This document shows, piece by piece, positions 10,516-20,891 of a stretch of 64,000 nucleotides of DNA (within the stretch, counting starts at the first letter, position 1; the number at the start of each line of letters is the position of its first letter). Source of the stretch: Ascochyta rabiei (Eukaryota > Ascomycota > Dothideomycetes > Pleosporales > Didymellaceae); NCBI RefSeq assembly GCF_004011695.2, contig NC_082409.1:868001-932000 (forward strand), written 5' to 3'. A program made the translations under genes and the position numbers. The notes beneath the pieces are model-generated. The model had not been told where the DNA came from and searched no databases. It worked only from the letters and a program-made list of their open reading frames with translations.

Positions 10516-12276
10516 ATGCTCACTCCGCCCTCCGCCACAACAATGTCACGGCTGCCCCACTATGGACAGCCCCTCACCATTCTGCATCGAGCAGAAGCAA
10601 GTGCGCGCACTTTGACACCTTCCCGTTTCAATCCACCGACAATAAGCGCGCACCGTATTGGCCGCCGCTTCCTTTCTGCTACACCAGCACGAAGACTCTG
10701 CCCCGCGCTCGCACGCTTCGACAAATACACGCCAGAACGCATAGCCAACGCCGACTGGCCCTACCTCTACCACAAGTACAGCAAGATGGCGAACCTCGAC
10801 TCGTACTTCCAGCAGGTCGACTCTCTGCAAGACAAGTTCATCGACAGGCTCAGGCAGGCTGTTGCGATTCCCAGCATCAGCTCCGAGGACCAGAGGAGAC
10901 CCGATGTCGTCAAGGTACGGTTGGCACACAGCACGACGTGACCGAGAAGAGCGCGGGGCTGATCAGAACCACAGATGGGCCACTGGCTCGCCGACCAGAT
11001 CAAGGCGCTCGGCGGTGAAGTCGAGCTCCGTGAGCTTGGAAAGCAGCCCGGACGCGAGCACCTCGAGCTGCCGCCCTGCCTCCTCGGACGCTACGGAAAC
11101 GACCCGAAGAAGGCCAACGTTCTCGTGTACGGCCACTACGACGTCCAGCCCGCACAGAAGTCGGACGGCTGGGCCACAGACCCGTTCACACTGAGCATCG
11201 ATGACAAGGGCCGCATGTACGGACGCGGCAGCACCGACGACAAGGGCCCCGTGCTGGGCTGGCTGAACGCGATCGAGGCGCACCAGAAGGCGGGCGTGGA
11301 GCTACCCGTCAACCTGATCATGTGCTTCGAGGGCATGGAGGAGAACGGGTCCGAGGGTCTGGACGACACCATCCGTGCCGAGGCGAAGAAGTTCTTCAAG
11401 GACGCCGATGTCGTGTGCATCTCGGACAACTACTGGCTGGGGACGGAGAAGCCCTGTCTCACATACGGTGTCCGCGGATGCAACTACTACTCGATTGAGA
11501 TTGCAGGCCCGGGCGCTGATCTGCACTCTGGTGTCTACGGCGGTGTCTCACACGAGCCCATGACGGACCTGGTCCGCATCATGAACTCTTTCGTCAACCC
11601 GGATGGCAAGATGCTCATCGAGGGCATCGACGAGCTGGTCGCGCCTATGACGGAGCAGGAGGAGGCTCTCTACCCTCCCATTGCCTTCACCATGGACGAC
11701 TTGAAGGAGTCGCTTGGTGGCGAGGTGTCGATCCACGGCACCAAGGAGGAGGCGCTCAAGGCCAAGATGAGGTACCCTTCGCTGTCTCTGCACGGCATCG
11801 AGGGAGCCTTCTACGGCGAGGGAGCCAAGACTGTGATTCCGGCAAAGGTGGTTGGCAAGTTCTCGATCCGCACTGTGCCCAACATGGAGATCGACCCGGT
11901 GACCAAGCTCGTTGAGAAGCACGTCAAGGCCGAGTTTGCGAAGCTGCAGTCGAAGAACAGGATCAAGTTCAACGTGCTGCACTGCGGCAAGTGGTGGGTC
12001 GAGGACTTCAACCACCCCAACTACACAGCTGCTGCCAAGGCTGTGGAGAGGGTGTTTGGCGTCAAGCCAGACATGACGCGCGAGGGCGGCAGTATCCCGG
12101 TGACGCTGACGTTCCAGGAGGAGCTGGGCAAGAACGTGCTGCTGCTGCCGATGGGAAGCTCGACAGACGCAGCGCACTCTATCAACGAGAAGCTGGACAA
12201 GAGGAACTACATTGAGGGCACCAAGTTGCTTGGAGCGTACCTGCACTACGTGGGTGCGGAGCTGAAGCGGGAGTAG
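10516..12276 (+). CDS. DUG1: Cys-Gly metallodipeptidase, M20 family (Dug1-like), with possible mitochondrial leader
   Basis: Zinc or manganese dipeptidase that hydrolyses Cys-Gly in glutathione turnover. Exons are 10516-10914 and 10975-12276 (60-nt intron). M20 metal-binding motifs are present: GHYDVQP (His97, counted from the ATG at 10786), YGRGSTDDKGPVLGWL, EGMEENGSEGL, CISDNYWLG and the late His in STDAAHSINEKL. The dimerisation domain lies between. From 10786 (MANLDSYFQQVDSLQDKFID) the protein has 476 aa, like yeast Dug1. The frame also opens upstream with ATGs at 10516 and 10543. These add about 80-90 residues rich in Arg and Ser with no acidic residue in the stretch RIGRRFLSATPARR, like a mitochondrial presequence. 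Whether both forms are made is inferred. Core function confident. Confidence 0.93.
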
Positions 12277-12386
12277 ACGAGCTTGGCAGGACGTAGAGCG
12301 CTGAGTAGGTGGGGAGCAAGTCAATATACACGTACCCACTCCACCGACCGTGCACTCGAGCGTCTGTGATGGCCGTGTTCTGAAGG

Positions 12387-12450
12387 GAGGCAGCCGATGG
12401 GTTGATGGGTTGATATTGATAGGTTGATGGGCTGGTGGGTTGATGGGTGC
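12387..12450. repeat. GGTTGATGG short tandem repeat
   Basis: Imperfect repeats of GGTTGATGG with variants such as GGTTGATATTGATA and GGCTGGT, in the short spacer between the dipeptidase and mL58 genes. Simple-sequence drift; no function apparent. Confidence 0.6.
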
Positions 12451-12600
12451 GGCGCGTGCGGCGCGTGAGCTCGATGCTATTGGGCCGTGACGTGACAGCA
12501 CGGGTTGTGAGGCTTGAGCACACAGCTAGGTAGGCTCGTGCGCACAGGCCAGCAAAAGTTCGCTCGCCGAGCCATGGCAGCGCACCCCTTCACGGCCACG

Positions 12601-12650
12601 GCCATCGCCCTCGCCATCGCCCTCGCCCTCGCCCTCGCCCTCGCCGCCGT
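12601..12650. repeat. (CTCGCC)n microsatellite
   Basis: Hexamer array CTCGCC with CATCGCC variants, about 8 units, roughly 60 nt upstream of the mL58 start codon and so likely in its promoter or 5' leader. The same hexamer array recurs upstream of the Med15-like gene. Confidence 0.75.
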
Positions 12651-12709
12651 CGACGCCCAACCCTCGCAGCCTTCGACGCCCAGCCCTTCGTCCCGTGTCG
12701 AATTGCTCA

Positions 12710-13399
12710 ATGGCGGCCAGCATGTCGGCCAGCATGTCGGCCAGCAAACCGCTCCTCCGCACGTGTCTCTCCCTCCCCACACGGCAGCCCGCGCTCGTCC
12801 CCCGCGTGCAGTGCCGCCACGAATCCACGGCCCGCCGACACAAGAAGCTCCTCGCGCTGCCCGAGGCCCCCTCCTACACGCCCTCGCGCTCGGAGCCCTC
12901 GCTCGTCTTCAACCCGCCCTCGTCTGCGCCGAGCGTCTACCACACGCCGCTCAAGTTCCTGCCCAAGGACGACAAGCGGCGACAGCTGTACAGCGCCGCC
13001 CTGAGCTACGCTAACACCACGGCCCTCCGCCGACAGTCGTCCCCCGTCGCCGCCCCCGGCACGCCGCTGTCGACGGGCTCACACCTGCCTCCCCGCCCGA
13101 GCGCGAGCCTGCCTGCCCCCGTCCGGGCGCCGTACGAGAAGAAGTACCACCTCGACGACGCCCAGATCCAAGAGATACGGAATCTGCGCCTCGGCGACCC
13201 GGACAAGTGGACACGCGTCAAGCTGGCCGAGAAGTTTGGCTGCAGCCAGTTCTTCGTCGGCATGGTCGTCAAGGTGCCCGAGAAGGCCGAGAGGGTCAGC
13301 CAGGAGCACGCCGCGGCCCGGGAGAAGTGGGGGAAGCGGAGGAAGATGGCGCGTGAGGAGCGCGAGAGGCGGAAGGTGCTCTGGGGGCGGGATCTCTAG
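12710..13399 (+). CDS. MRPL20: Mitochondrial large-subunit ribosomal protein mL58
   Basis: Fungal-specific mitoribosomal large-subunit protein (yeast MRPL20, now mL58), acting in the mitochondrial matrix. Single exon of 229 aa. The first in-frame ATG is at 12710; upstream codons in frame are not ATG. The start reads MAASMSASMSASKPLLRTCL, with Arg, Ser and no acids for 30 residues: a presequence ending near VQCRHESTARRHKK. The mature part contains VYHTPLKFLPKDDKRRQLYSA. The family core follows: KYHLDDAQIQEIRNLRLGDP, then WTRVKLAEKFGCSQFFVGMV. A basic C-terminal helix closes it (KWGKRRKMAREERERRKVLW). The serial MSAS repeats come from a CAGCATGTCGGC duplication. Confident. Confidence 0.9.
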   Translation: MAASMSASMSASKPLLRTCLSLPTRQPALVPRVQCRHESTARRHKKLLALPEAPSYTPSRSEPSLVFNPPSSAPSVYHTPLKFLPKDDKRRQLYSAALSYANTTALRRQSSPVAAPGTPLSTGSHLPPRPSASLPAPVRAPYEKKYHLDDAQIQEIRNLRLGDPDKWTRVKLAEKFGCSQFFVGMVVKVPEKAERVSQEHAAAREKWGKRRKMAREERERRKVLWGRDL

Positions 13400-13428
13400 T
13401 GCCTGGCCTCTTTGCGGGATGATGGGAA

Positions 13429-13488
13429 CATGGACACGGACATGGACACCGACATGGACACCGACATGGACATGGACATGGACACGGG
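13429..13488. repeat. ATGGACAC(C/G)GAC minisatellite
   Basis: About five imperfect 12-nt units of the type ATGGACACCGAC directly after the mL58 stop codon, probably in its 3' untranslated region. The array is open in several frames (Met-Asp-Thr-Asp repeats on the plus strand), which creates spurious open frames. Confidence 0.7.
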
Positions 13489-13771
13489 CAGGGCCATGCA
13501 AGTGGCTGACGGCAACACCCATCAGGCACTCGAGCCAACCCAACCACCGAGATATTGTCCCGCACCACATCACCCCACGCCACGCTCGAGGGGCCGCGAC
13601 CGTGTAAAGCCCTTTGTGTATAAAAACGGTTCCAGCATCCGCTGTACGATATCAGGAGGAGACGAGCCGCGTGGGCTGGCATATGCATATCCACGAGCTA
13701 GCGGACGGGCTGTATTTCCATGTACCATAGCGCTGTGAAAATGGAAACCCCCAAACAAACACCACGCGTAC

Positions 13772-15029
13772 TCATACCTCCCTCCCCCTCCCCCTCTCCA
13801 CACTGACTCCCTCTCTCCCCACCCGGAACACAAAGCCCTGCTCCTCCCTATCCTGACCCTCCCGCCCCGCCCCGACACCTCCCACCTTCCAGCACGCGAA
13901 CCGCCCCCGCCTCACCACATCCCACCGCTGCCCCTTGTCCGCCTCGGCCTGCTCCACGCTCATCCCCGGCCCAAACCTCACCACCTCGACGCGCCGCACC
14001 GCCACCCGCGTGGCCCGCACGCCGCCCGGCCACGACAACGGGAGCGGCGGTCGAAAGGCCGCCGCCAGGACGGAGGCCGACGTTGTTATCACGTTGCAAC
14101 ACAACAGGGTGGAGAGGCGGGATAGCTGGGTGGTGAGTTGGTGGGATGGGGTGCTTAGTTGGTTGGTATTGGTGTTGGTGGTGTTGGAAGTGGCGTCAGA
14201 AGTGGCGTCAGAAGTGGCGTCAGAAGTGGCGGCGGAGCGCAGAGACCAGATGAAAGCGTCGAGGTCCTCAAGCATCAGGGCGTGAATCCGTCGGTTCGTG
14301 CTCTTGTGGCGCTCGCTGTCGAAGAGGTAGTCGGGTAGTGTGGAGAGTGTTGTTAACAGCGCGGACCAGGATTGCGGCCGGAAAATGTGCACGTGGTCTA
14401 GGCTGCGGGCTGTTAGGCTGATGAGGGAGCTTCGCGTCTGCTCGTCCAGGGCGGAGGGTGGGACGGCTACTTTGGAGAGTAGCAGGTGCAGCATTGTGGA
14501 GGCTAGGCGGGAGACGCTGAAGTGGTGGAGTGGGTCGAAGAGGATGATGGCGGCCTCGTGGCCGTTGAGATTGGTTGTGCCGTCGAATGTAGCGGGCAGG
14601 ATGGCGTGGGCTATGATGAGGTAGAGCAGTGATGTTTTGCCTGCTCCTGACGGGTGGTGCGTGGGTGGTGGTGAGACCAGTTCGAGGACCGATGGCGACG
14701 GACTTGGTATCAAAGCATCAAGTTCTGGGATGCCGAAAACAGACCTCTTTGACCCGGCTTCTGTGTCCCCACTGAGCGAATGTTAACTAGATCCTCTCTC
14801 AATACAAACTCAACCACCAGCCAACAGCGAGAAAGGCGCTCAAGGGAGTTCTTACCTCTCAGACTCCAGCACTCGAAGAGAGCTGAACACCTAACACCAT
14901 CAACACCAACCTCAAGTGGGAAAAAAGCATGGTTGTGAATCCAAAACATACCGAGCTTAATTCCTCCACCTCCACCTCCAACAACAGCTTCTCCCCCAAC
15001 CTCCCCGCCTCCACATCACCACTCGCCAT
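13772..15029 (-). CDS. XRCC2-like RecA/Rad51 paralog
   Basis: RecA-fold recombination-mediator candidate for homologous recombination repair in the nucleus. I assembled three exons: 15029-14952 (MASGDVEAGRLGEKLLLEVE...), 14890-14856 (VFSSLRVLESE) and 14771-13772. Introns are 61 and 84 nt, and the total is 370 aa. Seen: an N-terminal helix like other Rad51 paralogs; VFGIPELDALIP, the usual lead-in; the P-loop HPSGAGKTSLLY, where His replaces the first Gly of GxxxxGKT; and a Walker B-like HALMLEDLDAFIW. An inserted low-complexity linker of SDAT repeats, Asn and Thr follows. Then come LLCCNVITTSASVLAAAFRP and a basic C-terminus. It shares a 101-nt divergent promoter with SOM1. RecA family is confident; XRCC2 rather than another paralog is a judgement from length and P-loop. 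Confidence 0.78.
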
Positions 15030-15130
15030 CTCACCCCTTTACTACTTCCCCTCCTATCTATACCTCTCTCTCTCTCTCTCCTTCTCCCCACGAACCGAAA
15101 AAAAAAAAGAGAGAGAAAAAACACTCCTCA
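15030..15130. promoter_or_regulatory. Compact bidirectional promoter between XRCC2-like gene and SOM1
   Basis: Only 101 nt separate the two start codons, which face away from each other. The spacer is pyrimidine-rich on the plus strand, with a (CT)n run at about 15064-15081 and a short A tract at 15099-15109, the kind of CT-rich tract common at fungal core promoters. Both transcripts must begin within it or within the opposite gene. Confidence 0.6.
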
Positions 15131-15439
15131 ATGGCACCACCAACGCCCATCCACACCCTCAGCACCCTCGAATCCCAAATCAACGTGCTCCCCAACGGGA
15201 AGCCGCGGAAACCCCCTGTGCAGCTCCGCGACTGCGCGCTCAAGGAACTCGTGCAGTACAAGTGCAATATCGAGGTCTCGGAGACGACGAGGCGGCCGGA
15301 TGTTATCTGTGAGCCTGTGGTAAGGTTGTTGAGACAGTAAGTATAGTGTTGGGTTGGTCGTGTGAGGTGCAGGGCGAGCGGGCTTGGCGTTTGCTGGTCG
15401 CTGGTTGCTGCTTGCTGTTCGCGGTTTGCTATTTGTTGG

Positions 15440-15481
<42 letters not shown>

Positions 15482-15570
15482 TGATTTGGTTGATTAGGTG
15501 TGCGAATGGGATGAGTGTTGAGACGACGGCGTGGGAGGGGTGGAGGGCGAGGCAAGAGAGGGTGGAGTGA
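15131..15570 (+). CDS. SOM1: Mitochondrial export protein Som1
   Basis: Small subunit of the mitochondrial inner-membrane peptidase complex, helping Imp1 mature proteins in the intermembrane space. Exons 15131-15336 and 15498-15570 encode 92 aa. The start MAPPTPIHTLSTLESQINVL and NGKPRKPPVQLRDCALKELV match the fungal Som1 pattern. Conserved cysteines occur in RDCAL, YKCNIE, VICEP and RQCANG. The C-terminal exon gives CANGMSVETTAWEGWR, the family end. The 161-nt intron is long for this window and carries a (GATGAC)n array. Splice phases agree: CA + G restores Gln. Confident on pattern match. Confidence 0.9.
15439..15481. repeat. (GATGAC)n microsatellite in the SOM1 intron
   Basis: About seven uninterrupted GATGAC hexamers inside the single SOM1 intron, 17 nt before the splice acceptor. 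Its length is likely polymorphic between strains. It translates openly in all frames, so it creates a spurious extension of the second exon. Confidence 0.85.
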
Positions 15571-15861
15571 GGATCGGGGTGGGAACCTCTGGAATCTAGC
15601 TTGTAAAGTCACGTATGTATGAATTGGATGGAAAATAAATCGGTGTGATCATGGGCGAGGAACAAGGCTCGACTCGTTTGCTGTTGGTCTGTCGCCCGAG
15701 GCGCTATGGTACAACTTCTAATCAATTGCTGAATGAACGCCCTCCACATGCTACATGCTCGAAAGCCCCGCCCCCGGGCACGCCAGAATGTGTATGCAAT
15801 CCCCAAACGCCGCGCTGTATAAATGCTTTCAAGCTCGTGAATGTGGCTGAACCTTGACTTT

Positions 15862-16957
15862 TCAAACGCCTCTCGCTGATTTCCGCCAAGATCTTTGGTC
15901 GTAGTTGACATGCACGCCCTCTTCGAGATTGACGTTCCGGTCCACAATGGGCTGCCGTAGCTGTCTCTCCACAAGGGGCGCATTCCAGCCTTCGTCGTCC
16001 GCCTCGGCCTCGGCCTCTTCCTCCCTTGCGCGTTGCCGGGCTTCGCTCTTCTCGTGTTCCTTCTCTTCCTTCAGCAGGTCCGTCATTGCTTCTTGCCAAA
16101 GCCTGTCGCTCTCTTTCATGCGCTTGCTTCGCTTTCGCTTGCCTGCGGTTTGCTTCTGTATGCCTGCCTTTTGCGCAGCCATGAGCTTCCGTAAGCTCTG
16201 TTCTGCCAGAATGCCCTCTTCTGTCGCCTTCTCTCGAATCTTGCGCGGATCATTTTCTCGTTTGGTGAAGACTGGCGTGGCCTTGTATGTGTTTTTGGAT
16301 GGAAATGGTGGAAAATGCTTTGGTATGTATGCCCGCGCTTCTTTGTCCGTTCGGCCGGACAGTTCAGGGCCAAGTAATGCGTCTGTACTGATAGGCTGTG
16401 GTTCGGGAGGGGCGGGCGGTTCGAATTGCGGCTGTAGTATGGATGGCGGTATCTCGCCCGTGTCAAAGTGTGGTTCGAGGGCTGCTGAGCCATGGAGGCC
16501 GGCGTTGGCGAGTGCATAGATCCAGTCGTGAGCGACCGTCTCGGTACGCCGCGCGCTTGTCATGGACATTCGCACGTTTGCCAGGAACTTGGTCATGTCT
16601 GCGCTGTATTAGCCAGGCTCAGCCTACGCGCAGAAGTGTCGTACATGAGTCGACCAGTCCGCGAAACTCTTCCAGCGCATCTGGTCGCGCGCTCTCAAAG
16701 CCCAACGTCCTGCACTGTATGGCTATTGCGCGCCGCAGCTGTTGATCATAGAAGTCTTTGCTGTCGCCGAAGCCAAACTCGGCGGCGATGGGGTCGACGA
16801 TGTGCTGCACGGGCTGCGTGTAATGCAACTGATGCAAGACCTTGCGCTTCTTGGGCGGCGCGCCGTGGGGTGCTGGGCCCTCTCCATCGTGGGGCCGCTT
16901 CATGGCTGCGAATGCGCCTCCGCTGCTGGCGCTAGAGGGAGAGATGAGGCCGGGCAT
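15862..16957 (-). CDS. TAF8: TFIID subunit 8 (TAF8)
   Basis: Component of the general transcription factor TFIID; its histone fold pairs with TAF10. Exons 16957-16645 and 16598-15862 with a 46-nt GT-AG intron encode 349 aa. Residues 45-130 form the bromodomain-associated histone fold (FYDQQLRRAIAIQCRTLGFE, then LEEFRGLVDSYMTKFLANVRM after splicing, SARRTETVAHDW). Residues about 185-235 match the TAF8 C-terminal domain: YIPKHFPPFPSKNTYKATPV, then DPRKIREKATEEGILAEQSL. A Lys/Glu-rich coiled tail follows. The splice junction gives SYMTKF, exactly as homologs read. The first ATG precedes MKRPHDG, an alternative start 18 codons on. It diverges from the COX subunit gene, with 431 nt between starts. 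Confident. Confidence 0.92.
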
Positions 16958-17388
16958 GTGCTATGTGCGCGACGGACAGGCTGGGACTGCAGTGCGGGGG
17001 CCGGCTGCGAAGGGTGGGGATCGAGAGTGGCGTCGCATGTGGTGCCCACGCGGTCGAGTTGGCGTTGCGCTGGCGTGTGTCGAAGGTGAGTGTACTCGGA
17101 GGGACGAGTCTGCGGCGATGGCAGGTTCTTGCGCACGCGACGGTGGCTATTGTGAAAGCGCTGCGACGCTAGGCGGTCGATGCGTGCCGTGCCGTCGACG
17201 TTCCTTTCACCTGGGTACAGACTGGAGGTTGTCGGTCGAGTTCCCCAAGCCGCACGGGCCAGCGCCAAGGACCATGACAATCGAACCACTTGCGGTCAAC
17301 TTCAGTCGACTGACAGCCGACCTTTACCAGCTACCGCAACCCGTACCCCCGCCGCAAAACTCTCCACTCTCCGCAGACCGACTTCGCA

Positions 17389-17822
17389 ATGGCCTTCAAA
17401 CCGATTACTGGCGTACGTGCTGCCATTGGACGTGGCGGGCAGCCGTGAAGACGAAACTAATGACTGGAACAGATGCTCCGCCGTCAGATCGTGCTCGACC
17501 TTTCCGTTGCCATGGGTGCGTGTGCCATTGCCTGCGTTTTTCGGGGGCTTTCTGCAGTTCTGTGGAGGCTCTGGGCGATGCGTGCACCGCTGGGGGAAGC
17601 TTGGCTAACAGTCAGTTGCAGGTCTTGGTGTGACTGCTGGCTACGGCTGGTGGTACGGTACGTACACGACAACCTCTCGATCATGGCAGCACACCACGTG
17701 CGTTGAAACTCGCAGCTTGAGACTTACTTTTCCCAGGCTACCACGTCCCCGCTGTCCGTCACCGCGACGCTTTCTACCAGAAGCTCGAGGACGAGCGTGC
17801 TGCAGCTCTTGGCCAGAAATAA
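17389..17822 (+). CDS. Cytochrome c oxidase subunit VIIa-type protein (Cox9-like)
   Basis: Small inner-membrane subunit of respiratory complex IV. Four tiny exons (17389-17412, 17473-17515, 17622-17657, 17737-17822) encode 62 aa. It reads MAFKPITG, MLRRQIVLDLSVAMG, LGVTAGYGWWYG and YHVPAVRHRDAFYQKLEDER, with one membrane helix in the middle. This is the pattern of fungal Cox9/COX7A. All three introns are GT-AG (60, 106 and 79 nt) and every phase closes correctly. Introns make up more than half of the gene. It ends ALGQK. Too fragmented for simple ORF calling, but the joined protein is convincing. Confidence 0.88.
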
Positions 17823-18167
17823 GCTACCACACCTCACGAAACAAGATCTCCTATGTTCCGAGAAGGCGAAGACGTATAGAGGGCTGCTGGAGCTGGGACC
17901 AAGTGTATCATAGGTGGGGTGGATCCCCCGAAATCATGCCATATCGAGATCAGCCAAGTCAACATAAACACCGTCCCTCCGTTTCATGCTACTCCAGCAC
18001 ATGTTCCACTCTACCTCTTTCTATTCGATTTGCGCAGTGCTCCGCCACGCCTGCTGTTGGCTGACTAAGCATGGCATGATGCAAGCGTTTCAAGAATCGT
18101 CCGAGACATGCTTTGATCTGGGCGTCTTTAGGCTTGTTCCACTCTGGTAGAGGCTACTTTACGCACT

Positions 18168-18415
18168 GCATCCAGTCGAGCTCAGGTTGCATCCAGTCGA
18201 GGTCAGATTGCATCCAGTCGAGCTCGATTACATCCAGTCGAGGTCAGATTGCATCCAGTCGAGGTCAGATTGCATCCAGTCGAGATCAGATTGCATCCAG
18301 TCGAGCTCAGATTGCATCCAGTCGAGCTGAGATTACATCCAGTCGAGCTCGATTACTTCCAGTCGAGCTCAATCACATCCAGTCGAGCTCAATTACATCC
18401 AGTCGAGCTGAGATT
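18168..18415. repeat. 20-21 bp minisatellite, 12 units
   Basis: Twelve head-to-tail units of the type GCATCCAGTCGAGCTCAGAT(T), alternating 20 and 21 nt. The invariant core is ATCCAGTCGAG (one unit has TTCCAGTCGAG), and the variable part is CTCAGATT, GTCAGATT, CTCGATT or CTGAGATT. Units abut with no unique spacers, so this is not a CRISPR array. It lies about 0.35 kb downstream of the COX subunit gene and falls in no gene. Variants are clustered: GTCAGATT units on the left, CTCAATT units on the right. Confidence 0.92.
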
Positions 18416-20891
18416 GCATCCATGTCGCTGCCCTTGTCCATTATGAGCGGCGCTTCTGAAATAGTGCACCATGGGCAATGCATTTACCACCAGGAGCGTG
18501 GGGCAACAAGGTTCCGTCACACGCATCACAATGCACGCAGGTTTATAGTTTCTCGTCTCTCGATACACACACAACCCATGCTGTTTCGTCCTAGAGGGAG
18601 GACGGAGAGGTGGCTCTATGAGATTGCTCTGGTCACTCCGGCCGAGTGCAGTAAAGTGACGTTTGTACAAGATGCACAAACGAGTCACGAGAGCTCACGG
18701 CTCACGGTTTGTTGGCGTCCGACTTGGATTCATGCTGCATTGGCACAGCCCATACCACCTTTTCGGACTCGAAGAGAACAGCAGAGATTCCATGCAGGAC
18801 TGGGCCACGGCAAGCTTCTCTTTTCCGCTTGTGAGACGAACTGGTTCCAGTTGTGACGCGTGTAGGGACTGTCAACGGCAATCCGCTGTCGTGTTGAACG
18901 GAGCGTAAGCGAGGGGAGAAACACTTGCGGTTGCACCCCTGGTGCCCATTGCAGGCGAGACAAAGTCAATCCAACCCCATGCAATGGAACAAAGTCGTCA
19001 TCAGGCCAGTCAGGATGGACGAAGACAAAAGCACAGCGGATCGCGCGTTCGTCTCCAGCCGTGTATGTTGCGGCAAAAGGAGACAGGAGTTGCAAAGACC
19101 CTGGTGAAGGATGACGGCAAATGAAGACCGAACCCAGAGGCGTTTTGGCGATCATGGCGTTCCCTCGGCGCGGACTGTCAGTCCGCTGCCAAGCACACGA
19201 TCGACGAGGACACGGCGGGCAGCACGCTTGGGGAAATGCGAGAGGGGGAAGGGGAAGTCGGAGAGAGACAGTCGGCAGCGCTTCCCTCTGGTGCATGATG
19301 GCTACGAGACGGTGTTGCTGGCATGTCAAGCTGCACAGATGCTGGTCACTTGCAGGCGGCGGCGGCGGCGGCGGCAGGCAGGGTTAGCTTGTTACGGGGT
19401 GCCGCTGCGGTGGAGCTGCACTACGAAGCTAGGCCAACGGTTGATTAAGCCAACGACGAGGGCGAAGTTTGAGGGGACCCGGGTCACTTATCATACGGTG
19501 GTGTCCTCAGAGGGATGGAAAACCGAGGCGTGTGAAAGTGGCCGGTGTACAGAAAGCTGGACGGAGGCTCTGAGGCCGCTGACGTGGTGTCCGGTGCGTC
19601 GTGGCAGGGTGTGGAGAGGAGGCCAGCGAGCACAGTGGATTATTTTGAGCGCAGAGAGGGTGCTGGCCGGATTTCTTGGTTGGAGGGTTGACTTCATCAC
19701 CAGACCAGGGCAGCGGGCCACGGATCAGGCTAGCGAGACAGGGATGCGGCGGGCTGGAGGGCGCCAGGGCTGCGAGACGTCTGTGCGCGTGTCTTGTGCA
19801 GAGCGGTGGTGGTGCGGTGGGCAGCGTCCATGGCAGATTGGGCGCGGCGGTCAAGTCAAAGTGAAACCTCGCAGCCTCGAGCTTCAAGCGGCAGGCGGCG
19901 AGCTGCAGCAGATGCGAGACGCGCTCGAGAGAGCTTGCGGAGGCGTGCAGCGTGCAGCGTGCAGCGCGCAGAGAAGCGCGCTGGCGGACGTGACAGGGCA
20001 CATGTGCGTGCTGTGGATGGACGGTCGACAGCCAGTGGACAGGGAGGGTCCAGTGAGGCTTCGCCCTTCGCCCTTCGCGGGCTAATGAGCACTCCAGCAC
20101 CCCCAGCATCCCCAGCACAGCAGTCCGCCGACTTGCACAATCCGTGACAGGACGGCAGCCTTGTTGTTGCTGGCCTTTCCTGTTCCCCCTCGTGGCCATT
20201 TGCAACAGGCGTCTTGGAGGTGACGAGGCAGCGAACCAGCGAACCAGCGAACCAGCGAACCAACGAAGCCACCATCCCACGAACCCTGGTTGAGGTTCGC
20301 GCGCTAGAGCCACCCGCCTGCAAGCTGCTAGCTGCTAGCTGCTAGCACCTGGCCCTGTGGAAAGCATCCATCCTCACCGATTCTCCCGCAGCCCAGCGGC
20401 CTGCTGCAAGCCTCCCTCCCTCCCCTCTCCTCTTCGGCCGGGACCCTTGACCGCGCTGCGAGCAGATCTTGTAGCAGCAGACCATCGCGGGCACCAAGGC
20501 TGCATCCGGCATTGCCATTTTGCGACGTTCGTCCCAAGTACCCAGAAGCGCCCTGTCGCCCAGTGTCGATCACTTGCGAGCGATCAGCAGCATCCCTTCG
20601 ACTGCGCTGCGCAGTCCCGCAACACCCTCGCCCGGCTTCCTCGACCGCTCCTCGACCGCACCTCGACCGCACCTCGACCGCTGCTCGACCGCTGCTCGCT
20701 CCACCACCCGTGGCGCATGCTGGCGACCTTGTAGCCACTGTGTGTGCTGGGCCTGCCGCTCGCCTTTGCGACACTCGACCCAACCCGTGCTTGCTATTGC
20801 CGCGCTGTCTGGACGGGCGCCCAACTCGACCGCCGACACTGAGCCTCGGCGCTCAGCACCTCCGCCGCGCACCCCTTTGCCCTTTGCCCTC

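Noticed and set aside
13412..13738. Met-Asp-Thr-rich open frame after mL58
   Set aside because: Produced by the ATGGACACCGAC minisatellite; no domain.
18168..18415. Possible CRISPR-like array
   Set aside because: Units are contiguous with no unique spacers, and the genome is eukaryotic; it is a minisatellite.
19111..20313. Two long overlapping open frames on opposite strands (324 and 268 codons)
   Set aside because: Low-complexity Arg/Ala/Pro-rich products, no domain, no splice context; expected by chance in GC-rich DNA.
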